The notes beneath the pieces are model-generated. The model had not been told where the DNA came from. It saw only the letters and a list, made by a program, of their open reading frames with translations, and ran no database searches. Shown here piece after piece: positions 52,170 to 61,735 of a stretch of 64,000 nt of DNA; positions within the stretch are counted from its first letter, which is position 1, and every line of letters starts with the position of its first letter. The stretch is from Campylorhamphus procurvoides. Its lineage: Eukaryota > Chordata > Aves > Passeriformes > Dendrocolaptidae. Position numbers and translations under genes: made by a program. Location of the stretch: NCBI GenBank assembly GCA_013396655.1, contig WBMV01008396.1, positions 124,001 to 188,000 of the forward strand, read 5' to 3'.

Positions 52170-53194
52170 ACCTTTGTGTGATGAGTTGGGTGGTATGGCA
52201 AGGTGGGAATGGCACTGACTGCAGCAGGGCAGCATTTGTCACACTTCTATGGTGAAGGGATAATCAGCCATTTTGTGACAGCGTTTGAAAATTTTATACC
52301 TGAACCATTGCCCAAGAGGAGTGGTATCATTGTTGCCGGAGTTTTTGAAAAAAAAAAAAATTACAGTGTGTTAGAAACAATTTTCAATTGCTTTGAAAAC
52401 ATCAGTAATTATTGACCCAAGGATGGAAAACTTATGGATGATTAAAAGAATAATCCTGAAACCCTACAAACAGCAGTCCTGAGACCCTTTGGGCTCTCCT
52501 TGGACCACAGTGGACTGTGCCAGCACCTCTCTCTGAGAGACATGCCTCTCGGACCTTGTAAACTAGACAGTTTGCAATACTCAGAGCACCATTGTCCTAG
52601 TTTTCAGCCAAAGACAGGAGGAATGTGGAGACTGGAGTTGTGTGGGCATGTCTAGTTTATTTGATAACACCCACATCATCCCTGGGGAGACAGAAGTAAG
52701 GGATTCTCACTTCCATGAGGAAAGGGGGCATGGCTTTGGGACCCTTTGCCACAATTTTTTCTTTTTTCTGAGGGAACAAGTGGTGAACAGAGTGGTGGGC
52801 TGGTGCAGACAGTACAGCTTGGAAGGTTTGTCCATCATCATTTTTCATTGTCTTGGGCTTGGAGCAGGAGCATGGGTGCAGATAATTTTGTCCACCATTG
52901 AGTTTTTTCATTGCCAGAGGTAAAAATACTGTCATGAACAGCAGTGCCCATCATTTTTCTCCTTTCTCTTGGGAAGCTGCTTTTTTATAGGTAGTCACCC
53001 TTCTTTATAGACTGTTATTAATATTGTTGCCACTACTGTTTCTTTTCCTTAGCTCATTGGTGTTTTTCCAGTAAATTTCCAGTAAAAAAATTTCCAGTCA
53101 ATCTGTGCCTTTTGTCCCTTTCTCACTGAAGGGGTGAGGGGAAGGGGAGAGTCCGCTTGGAGCTTAATTTCCAGCTGATTTCAAACCACAACTA
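52170..53194 (+). mobile_element. ERV LTR, plus orientation, about 1.0 kb, edges uncertain
   Basis: The right end, 'gtgaggggaaggggagagtc', 'gcttaatttccagctgattt' and 'caaaccacaact', is the typical 3' end of several bird ERV LTRs. The left part has 'gagttgggtggtatggcaag' (about 52184), 'agaccctttgggctctcctt' (about 52482) and 'gagacatgcctctcggacct' (about 52537), clearly richer in G and C than the flanks. A TGTCCTAGTTTTC block at 52593 could instead be the true LTR start, with 52170-52592 then being the end of the internal region. No target duplication is visible with either start. The 92-93 codon frames inside are not genes. Confidence 0.7.
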
Positions 53195-54151
53195 CTGTAG
53201 GCTGATGGCAGAACCTGTGGTAATATCCTGACTTCTCAAGGCTCAATCTGCTGAGAAGTGACAAAGCATTAGACATGAGTATTTCACTGACCTTAGAGTG
53301 AAATTTTTGTACGTACTCCTATATATCTGTGTGTGTCTGCATGTGAATTGACAAAAATACATTATAGTGAGTATGGCATGGATATCAGTATTTCGAATTT
53401 ACAGCTGTCACAATAAAACTGTAGCAAATCCTATTACACCACTTTATAAATTAGTCAATGATTAAATTGTGTTATAAACCTCTATACATAAACCATTGAT
53501 CAAGTCTGAAACTAAGACTGGACCCAGATGCAACTACCTTCTATCAGGAGTTTAAAAAGCAAGGGCATCCACTCTGAATTTCCTGCCTCAAAGGGAGGAT
53601 CTCCCTCTTATACCTTTACACCTTTCTCTTGCCCCCAGTCTCCGCATGAGTCACTCTAAATTGATTCTAATTTGATATTCCTGTGTATATTTCATCCATG
53701 TAGTGAGCAGTAGAGTGAACCTTGCCATCAAACTTTGTCATACTTTTTTAAATTCATGTTAAACCTGCTTTTTCTGATACCTTTGCTGGTTATATTTTAA
53801 GTGATCCAAACCATTCATTTTGTGATAGAACATTTGCCTGCATTGTTTAGAAAGATCTTGCCTTCAGTGCTTCAGATTGCAAATATACTTCCATATATAT
53901 TTGACATTTAAAATCTATGATTTGCATAATTGTTAGCTCCTATTTAAAAGACAAATTTATTCATCATCCCTTTTTCTAGAGCCTCAGTTGTGCCTTTCAC
54001 AAGATAAGAAGCAAATTTTTTTTAGCAACTGCTTGGATTTCATGACCTTCAGCTAGCTGAAGCTAGGTAGATTTTTGACCTATCTGACTTGAATAACTTT
54101 TTGAAATTTCCTTGGTGGAAACAAATCTTTGCCACACTCTCTGATGTAAGA
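53195..54151. other. AT-rich non-coding stretch, no gene seen
   Basis: Unique-looking AT-rich DNA between two LTRs of opposite orientation. Confidence 0.5.
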
Positions 54152-55096
54152 TGTGCTGTATTGACCTTAGATGCTATGTACCTACCCAGCTGCCCTATCA
54201 CTCCCTTGCCTCACCAAGAGGGGAGAAAATGCAATGAAAACATTCATGAGTCAAGATGAGGACAGGGAGATCACATACCACTAGCAAGGAAATCACTAGG
54301 AAAGAAATCCTCAGCTTTGGGAAATTATTAATTTTTTAAAAAATTTAAATTAAAAAATCATAGTGAGAAATAATTATAAATCTAACCATTCTTCTAACCC
54401 TCCCTTCTGCACAGGTCAACTTCACTCCTCTCTTCTCATAAGTCCTCTCCTCCAAGCAGCACAGGGACATGGGGAATGGAGGTTATGGTCAGTTGATGAC
54501 ACATTGTCTCTGCTGCTCCTTCCTCCTCATACTCTTCTCCTGCTCCAGCATGGGGTCCCTCCCATAGGATACAGTCCTTCTAGACCTTCTCCAGGCTGGA
54601 CCCCTCATGTGGTCATAGGTCCTGTCAGAAAACTTGCTCCTGTGTGGGTCACAGCCTCTTTTGGGCATTCACCTTCTACAGTATGGGATCCTCCATGGTC
54701 TACAGAATGGATATCTGTTCCAGTGTGGACTTATATAGGCTGCAGTGGGACAACATGCATCACTACAGTCTTCACCAAAGGCTACAGAGAAATCTCTGTT
54801 CCAGTGTCTGAAGAACCTCCTCCCCCATCTTCTTCACTGACCTTGATGTCTGCAGATTTGTTGCTAACACATATTTTCACTCCTAGGTGTTCTTGTGACT
54901 TTTTTTACCCCTTCCTAAATATGTTATACCAGTGGCACTATCAACAGCCCTTACGGGCTCAGCTTTGACCAGTGGTGAGTCCTTCTTGAAGCCTGCTGAA
55001 CAGCCTCTGTCTGACATGTGTGTGTCTGACAATTTTTTGGGCCTTCTCACCTGCAGCTCTCAAAATAGCAAAACCTTGCCACATAAACCCAGTACA
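54152..55096 (-). mobile_element. ERV LTR, minus orientation, about 0.95 kb
   Basis: This is a third near-full copy of the family at 5207-6280. From left to right it has TGTGCTGTATTGACC, 'tatcactcccttgcctcacc', 'gaggacagggagatcacata', 'gttatggtcagttgatgaca' (about 54482), repeated 'ctccag' units, 'ctaaatatgttataccagtg' (about 54914), 'cagcccttacgggctcagct' and 'aaaaccttgccacataaacc' before the end at AGTACA. The right end read on the minus strand gives TGTACTGGGTTTATG. Its flanks do not form a target duplication. The 201-codon plus-strand frame at 54363-54968, the longest in the window, lies antisense in this LTR and is not a gene. Confidence 0.85.
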
Positions 55097-55165
55097 GAAT
55101 ATTAAACTGTAGGTAATCTCATACTGAAATATAACTACATATTATCCTGGAAATAAAACTACAAA

Positions 55166-56247
55166 GAATTTCTGGAAAACTTGGCAGCCCATGGCTTGGA
55201 CAGGTACACACTCTGCTGGGTTAAGAACTGGCTGCATGGCCGGGACCAGAGAGTGGTGGTGAATGGAGCTGCATCCAGTTGGTGGCCAGCACTAGTGGTG
55301 TCCCCAGGGATCAGTGTTGGGCCCAGTCCTGGATGATCTGGATAAGGGGATTTAGTCTACCATTAGCAAGTTTGCAGATGGCACCTGCAGTTAGTAGAGA
55401 GAGTGTTGATCTGCTGGAAGGCAGGAGGGCTCTAACTGAGGTACCTGGACAGGCAGGATACATGGGCTGAATCCAACAGGATGGGATTCAACAAGACCAA
55501 GTGCTGGATCTTGCCCTTTGGTCATGCAAACCCCTGCAGCGCTACAGGCTACAGGGGACAGAGTGGCTGGAGACCAGGCACGCAGAAAGGGATCTAGGGA
55601 TGCTGATTGACAGCTGGCTGAACATGAGCAAGCAGTGTGCCTAGGTGGCCAAGAAGGCCAGTGGCATCCTGGCCTGTATCAGGAATAGTACAGCCAGCAG
55701 AAACAGGAAAATGATTCTTCCCGTCTACTCAGCATTGTTAGGCTGCACATCAAGTCCTGTGTCCAGTTCGGGGGCCCTCATTTCAGGAAGAATATTGAGA
55801 TGCTGGAGTGTGTCCAAAGAAGGGCAACGAGGCTGGTGAAGGGACAGGAGCACAAGTCTTATGAGGAACAGCTGAGGAAGCTGGGGTTGTTTAGGTTGGA
55901 GAAGATAAGGCTTCGGGGAGACCTTATCACTCTCTAAAACTGCCTGAAAGGAGGTTGCAGCCAGGTGGGGTTTGGTCTCTTCTCCCAGTCAGCTAGCAGA
56001 AGGACAAGGGGGCAGAGTATTAAGGTATGCCAGGGAAGGCTTAGGTTGAAGATTAGGAAGAAGAGAGCATGATTGAGCATTGGAATGGGCTCCCCAGAGA
56101 GGTGATGGAGTCACTGTCCCTGGAGGTATTTAAGAAGAAACTGGATGTGGCACTTAGTGCCTTGGTCTAGTAGATGAGGCGGAGGTGTTGGGACAAAGGC
56201 TGGACTCGGGCTCAGAGGTCTTTTCCAATCTAGTTGATTCTGTGATT
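55166..56247 (+). mobile_element. CR1 LINE, sense, 1.1 kb, broken reverse transcriptase plus 3' UTR
   Basis: This is a 5'-truncated CR1 retrotransposon. It starts inside the reverse transcriptase domain: residues ENLAAHGLDRYTLCWVKNWL are readable from about 55175, followed by RDQRVVVNG. A decayed form of the catalytic region follows, with FADGT where the family has FADDT (about 55368), so one of the two catalytic aspartates is lost in this frame. Further on are LLEGRRAL and [14 protein letters not shown] (about 55650). The later part (LRLWGDL-like and 'agaggtgatggagtcactgt' near 56099) leads to the 3' UTR and the tail at 'gttgattctgtgattta' (56247). Frameshifts and a stop at about 55641 break the frame. 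It is non-functional. It is the longest CR1 copy here and follows the LTR at 54152 after 69 bases. Confidence 0.93.
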
Positions 56248-57000
56248 TAAGTATTCTCAATTTAAGTATTTTTTAAGGACACACATCATGACACTTAAAG
56301 ACATTCAATACCTGTGTCTTTTCCATTAAATTATTTTTATTTTTGTAACATATTTATGCAATATTAAACCTGACACACACCTCCCACTAAACACCCTGAC
56401 TGTTCACAGTACAACAAATTTTACAGCAAGAAGGGGAAAAAAATCACTACGGATATACAGAAAGCTATTTTAGTCATTGAAACAAATCTTTCTGGGAGAA
56501 ACACTTCTTAGAAGGTCAAGTTCAAACTTTAGCATTCCTTTTGAAAAAAAAAAGACAAAAACAGACAAAAAAAAACAACCCAAACCAGCGAATAAAACCA
56601 AATCTTTCACTGGCTAGCAGATTATTAGCTGTAACAACACTCTTTTATGAAATTATGCTTCAGAAAGAGGCTTTTATAGTTTCACCATTCCTCAAATTCC
56701 TGTGAGGTAATTTCACAGGTGATTTCCAAACTGTCAAAACTTTTAATAGGAGTACTGTGGGAGCAGATACATTCATAATACTCTGCAGAAAATTTAAGTA
56801 TTTTAAGCAAGTGAGTATCTATAGACAGGTGTTTTACAAGGATTCCATGCAGGTTAAGTGAATGCTTCTTTTAACTTCATATAAGATTTTTCTTTTATTT
56901 GCTTTATTTTGATGTAGGCATATGTAATCTTACCATTTATCCCTAATTACTGTCTATTTTACCTGTCCTATTTAGATATTAAAAAAACCCAAAGAAACAA

Positions 57001-57090
57001 GAAAACAAACAAAAAACCAATAAACAAAACAAACAAACAAACAAAAACCCACAAAAAACTCCAAACAAACAAACAAAACACCCAAAAAAA
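57001..57090 (+). repeat. (CAAA)n-type A/C-rich simple repeat
   Basis: CAAA units alternate with A and C runs over about 90 bases. Overlapping minus-strand frames here (71-74 codons, rich in F, V, C and L) are artefacts of composition, not membrane proteins. Confidence 0.85.
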
Positions 57091-57686
57091 CCCAGAACCT
57101 TTGTCTTGATTTGAAATACAGAAACTGTGAAAACCACGATGGAACTTCAATTTTGGACATAGATTGAGAATGAACTGTGGAGGACAATTCAAACTTGAAG
57201 TGACATGAGGAAATGTAACTGTATTCCTAGAGAAAGAGAATGGTTGAATTGTTGGAGGAAAGAGAAATTTAAAAGAATCGGTAAAAGAGGAATTAAATAA
57301 GTTTTGTTTTGTAGAGTCTTTTCTCTCCTCTCACCCCTTTATCCACCTCCCCCATGCCCAACCATAACTGCTTTTGTTTGTGCTATAGCTGAATTTTCTG
57401 GGTCAAGAAAAACAAAAAGAAAGAATTCTGTTGCAATACAATGGCAGCTCTTAATCTGGTGATGATAGAGCCAATTCCATCCAGAAATCTATAACTGCAT
57501 ATATGCAGATATGCATACTCTTTGCATATCTCTTTTCCTACTGTGCTAGCTAGTCCTAGCACATTTGCTAGTCCTGGGCACACCAGGCAGTGTGCTGTGC
57601 CTGTGAAGTGGGGAGTCCTCCCAGGTAATCCTCACAAACCCATAACTGTTAGAGATCCCAGACTTATCTCATGAGTGATGCTCATC

Positions 57687-57705
57687 GGGGAGGGGAGGGG
57701 AGGGG
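57687..57705 (+). repeat. G-quadruplex-prone motif, four GGGG runs
   Basis: Four runs of GGGG are separated by a single A. Very short loops and four-base runs predict a stable parallel G-quadruplex in single-stranded DNA or RNA. It is probably a pentanucleotide expansion, and no promoter is adjacent. Confidence 0.8.
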
Positions 57706-60462
57706 AGTAGTATTACAATGCAAATTTGCCACTTCTTTCAACAACACCTATCCTTTTACAAATTAACAATTCTTCTTTAAAAGTAGAAAATTAAATGTCA
57801 AAACAAAATAATACCGTTACTTTTCAAGGACATCAAGAATGTGAAGAAACACATCCTTGACTTAAGATAAGGAAAAATACCTAAGGGTGTGAAGATTTGC
57901 AAACTATCTGATAATGCTTTTCTAAGCCTCTGAGATTTTTATGAATATTAAGGTAACTTCTGGACAAAAATATATGTTTGAAATGGATACATAAACACAG
58001 TTGAAACACCACACACATAAAAAAATATAATGATGATTATCACAATTCCAGTGCATATATAAGGGAAAAGGAAACCACACAGTATGTTGTACACAAGATA
58101 GGGCTCAGACCATTGTCTGGGAAAACAGTGTTCCAGGAACGTGTATGAAGTGTGATCAGTTTCAGGGTTAGAATGTCAACATTATTTTTTTTGCATTTTT
58201 TTTAATGAAAAAAAACCTATCCTGAGGATTAACCTATTGAGGGAAATCCAGAACAAGTAACATACTAATGAATTTCTGAGTATCTATTAGTATTATATGT
58301 ATTAAGCTGGTGATGATTGACAACTACAGAAATAAAGATTTGCTGTAATGATCGTTCTAAGCAGAGAGAAATAAAAAAACAAAACCACAAACCAAAAAAA
58401 CTCAAACTCTCACACACTTCTTAGTTATGGCATTCAGTATAACAATGAAAGAAATCAGAATTTTCTTTGACAGTGTATGTTGTTTAGAAAACTATTGATG
58501 ACAATGTGTTGACATTGCCTTTATTTCAAAAGGCAGTAGTCAGTAAATAATCAAACCAGTGAGTATTGCTGATATTGAGGAGAGAATATTGAAAACTGAG
58601 GGGAGAATCTTTGAAAGGCTCCTTAATATTACGATATTAGGTGAAGCAGTTTTGGGTTCTTTTATTGTGAAAAACAGCATGGGCAAAAATTTAAATAATT
58701 GCTGAAGGGACCTCTTCTTTCTATCACTATCTCACAGAAATGGAAAGACTTCTTTGTGATATAAAACTTTTGCATCAAGTTCACATTAAAACAAAATAAA
58801 AGGATTTTTACATGGAGAAGAAGATCTCAGAATAATATTAATTTCCAAGAAGTTGAAATACAGAGCTCTGTGCAAAAGAGTGGAGAATCACTTGGAGATC
58901 TGAATATAAATGCCAAATACCTTAACCATACATCACTTAATTTACAGTGCTTTCACTAAATTATGCACTGCATGAAAGGCTGTGATAAGTCTTGATAGGA
59001 TTCATTATCTCTCATTAGAAGGAAGTGGCTTGACAGAGCCTCTAAATAAACTATGCAAGCTAAATTTTAGAAGTGTTCATGCCTAGTGCCTACTACTCTG
59101 ACAGAAGCCCAAAAGGGAACAGAAACGTTTGAAAGGCAAGAAATGTTGAACTCTGAGATGGGGTAACAACTCAAGACAGTATAAACAAAAAGGAAAGTAA
59201 TAAGGCCAATATAATCATTATGTGAACCAAGTCACTGAAGTTAAGCACTAATTCTAAGATACCTGACAACAGATGTTATCTCAAAAATACCTTGGGGATA
59301 TCCTGGAGGTGAAGCATATGCCAGGAAAGAAAGTGTTTTGTTAAACAAAAACTCAGATATTCCTGACCCAGTTAGTATTTGCTCTTCGAATTTTGCCCAT
59401 ACTACCGAAGCTAACGGAATACCCCATACATAAATATTAATGCTGATTTTAATACTTTTATTACCCTACTTCCCTGTGAAAATTATCCAAAAAAAAATAC
59501 TTAACTTAGAGAGGTGGGTGTTGAGAGGGTTATCAGCTTTCCATAGTGCTGTTGCAGAATTTACAATTGGCAAGACATCTTTGCCTTTTGACTTTCTTTT
59601 GCTGCGGTGACTTTATTATAAGAATCAATATCTGTTTCTGGCAAGCTGTGTAATTTCATGACAGGTGGCTTTGGAACTCCTGGATCTATTTTCTGAATTC
59701 TGTGAAGCTGAGGTGTCATTTTTCTTACTTGTGGGAGAGGAAGGAAACAACACTTTTAATATGTGCTTCTGGGTTATAATTGAAATTTGTATCCAGAAAA
59801 GGAGAAAACCAAAGCTTTTCACTGCATTTGTTTTAACAGGATCTAGATAATAATTTACAAGGAATGGCCTAAACATAGCTGATCCTAATTCTGTGACAAT
59901 AGAGTGCTATCTGTAGGTATCTTCCAATTTTTTTTTTCCCTATGAGTCTGGAAAGATCTCCAGAATAAATAGGTCAACTTTTGCATTATAAAATATCTGA
60001 GGAATAAGCTTAGAACTTGCTACAATTTGAAGAATGGATCAATCAGCAAGAAAAGCTGTATTTCAGAGGTCAGAGAACGTACTTATAATGCAACAAATGG
60101 CAAAATTCAAGCTTACTTTGGAAAACTGTCATAAAACACTATATCTGTATCGGAGGCGGGCTTATGGAGCATGCAGACAATCCAATATGGATTAACTACA
60201 AAGCTCACTTTATTAAGGAGTTTCTACAATTATAGTATTCTCTAAGTGTATGTGCATTAACACTACTGGTGCTCAGACCCATAAACAATCACTCATTGGC
60301 TGTAGTTACAAGCTACTGTCTCTGTACTTGTCTTCTGAGTTCCCACAGCTTCTGCAGGTGCTTATCTTCACAAGCACAGAGCAGACTGGCCAAGGTCACT
60401 CCTGCTTGTGAAGAAACCACAGGCCTGCCAAATCCCTACATATCTGTAAACAGAGAACAGCA

Positions 60463-60629
60463 AATCATAGAGTCATAGAATATTCTGAGTTGGAAAAGAC
60501 CCACAAGAATCATTGAAGACCAACTCCTGGCTCTGCACCCAAGAATCACACTATGCAGCTGAGTGCATTTTCTAAATGCTTCTTGAACTCTGGCAGACTT
60601 GGTGCCCTGACCACTTTTCTATTCCACTG
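60463..60629 (-). mobile_element. CR1 LINE, antisense, 3' part (split copy)
   Basis: This is the 3' end of a CR1 on the minus strand. The octamer tail in antisense lies at about 60463-60480, then 'ttctgagttggaaaagaccc', 'ccaactcctggctctgcacc', 'atgcttcttgaactctggca' and 'cttggtgccctgaccacttt'. The match runs, with a short internal deletion, to ATTCCACTG at 60629. There the CR1 order stops and resumes at 61208 (AGTGCCTAACCACCC). Both pieces therefore come from one insertion that was later split. Confidence 0.92.
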
Positions 60630-61207
60630 TGATGCCTTAAAATCCATATTATGTAGATTTTAGTATAGCTTGTTAATGCCTTTGGCCTGCTAATGCCTTT
60701 GTGCAACATTTCTGGAAGTAGTCTGGGATTCGTCTTTACAAATTTCAACAGACAAGGGGTTTTGACAAGGGATTTTAACACGGTGAAGAGTTTTCTATCT
60801 GTAAAAATGTACTGAGAAACAAACATAACACCTGATATAATCACTCAAAGCTACTTAAAGCCTTGAAACCATTCCAGAAGGCATGATTTTGCCAAAGACT
60901 GAGAAACAAGATGAAGAATGAAAATAAAGGGTCTTTGGGACCTCTGACTCAAATTTAGGAGGCATGTTGAATGTTGTACTAAGGGAGAGACCATTTTGGA
61001 AGTGCATATAACAGTATTAGGCAATGTTTTGAATTGTCAATCAGGCAACTAAATAAAAGCAAAAGGTTTTTGTAAATCTGCATGTACACCTTTGGAGAAA
61101 TTATATTCTCGTACATCTGATGTAATAATAACTAAAGGAATGCTGCCTGCTAAAACTCATGAATTGAGTCTTAGCAGTTTTATTTTAAGAGCCAATTTTA
61201 GGCATCA
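60630..61207. mobile_element. 578-bp insertion with TG...CA inverted ends, probable solo LTR
   Basis: This block interrupts a CR1 copy and has matching inverted ends. The left end reads TGATGCCTTAAAAT, and the right end, reverse-complemented, reads TGATGCCTAAAAT. ACTG precedes it and AGTG follows; the intact CR1 consensus at this place has AGTG, so a 4-bp target duplication with one later substitution is likely. No transposase or retroviral gene fits in it. TG...CA ends and size favour a solo LTR of an ERV, and AATAAA motifs on the plus strand at about 60922 and 61052 fit that. A non-autonomous DNA transposon is the alternative, because the inverted ends are long for an LTR. It must be younger than the CR1. 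The family is not recognised. Confidence 0.68.
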
Positions 61208-61735
61208 AGTGCCTAACCACCCTCTGGGTGAAGAAACTTTTCCTAATCTCCAGCCTAAACCTCCCTTTACACACTTTCATGCCGTTCTCTCATATCCTGT
61301 AACTGGTCACCAGTTAGAAGAGATCAGTGCCTGCCCTTCCTCTTCCCCTCACAAACAAGTTGTAATTGCAGTGAGATCTCCCCTCAGTCTCCTCTTCTCC
61401 AAGCTGAACAGACCAAGTGACTTTAGGTGCTCCTCATATGGCTTCCCCTCTAGAACCGTCACCATCTTTGTAACCCTCCTTTGCAAGCTTTCTAATACCT
61501 TTATATCTGTCTGTGCCCCAAACTGCACACAATATTCAAGGCGAGACTGCCCCAGTGCAGAGCAGAGCAGGACAATCCCCTCCATTCCCCCCCCAGGACA
61601 CAGTTGGCCCTCCTGGCTACCAGGGCACTACTGATGTTCACATTCTTATTCAACTTGCCATTGACCAGGACCCCCAGGTTCCTCTCTGTGGCACTGCTCT
61701 CCATCATCTCATTCCATCATCTGTACATGCAAGCT
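61208..61735 (-). mobile_element. CR1 LINE, antisense, RT C-terminus (split copy)
   Basis: This is the continuation of the CR1 at 60463-60629. On the minus strand it reads the C-terminal part of the CR1 ORF2 protein: SATERNLGVLV near 61690, then [44 protein letters not shown] and LRGDL between about 61550 and 61360. The frame is broken by shifts. On the plus strand the family blocks 'ccaccctctgggtgaagaaa' and 'cctcagtctcctcttctcca' are well kept. The 5' end is truncated near 61735. The 180- and 124-codon plus-strand frames over this block are antisense artefacts. Confidence 0.93.

Larger units (their letters stand above)
56248..60462. other. 4.2-kb AT-rich non-coding stretch, no gene seen
   Basis: It contains A-rich runs near 56547-56600, the CAAA simple repeat at 57001-57090 and a G-quadruplex motif at 57687-57705. 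The part around 57540-57680 is richer in G and C than its surroundings but unassigned. No frame has domain content. Confidence 0.5.

Noticed and set aside
54363..54968. Longest open frame in the window, 201 codons, plus strand
   Set aside because: It lies antisense inside an ERV LTR that has three other copies in the window. The peptide is rich in S, P and T from the repeated 'ctccag' units and has no domain.
56968..57192. Hydrophobic minus-strand frames that look like a membrane protein
   Set aside because: The F/V/C/L-rich peptide is produced by translating the complement of an A/C-rich simple repeat.
61092..61634. Open frame of 180 codons, plus strand
   Set aside because: It crosses the junction of the nested insertion and the antisense CR1. 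The minus strand of the same block encodes recognisable CR1 reverse transcriptase residues, so the plus frame is a shadow.
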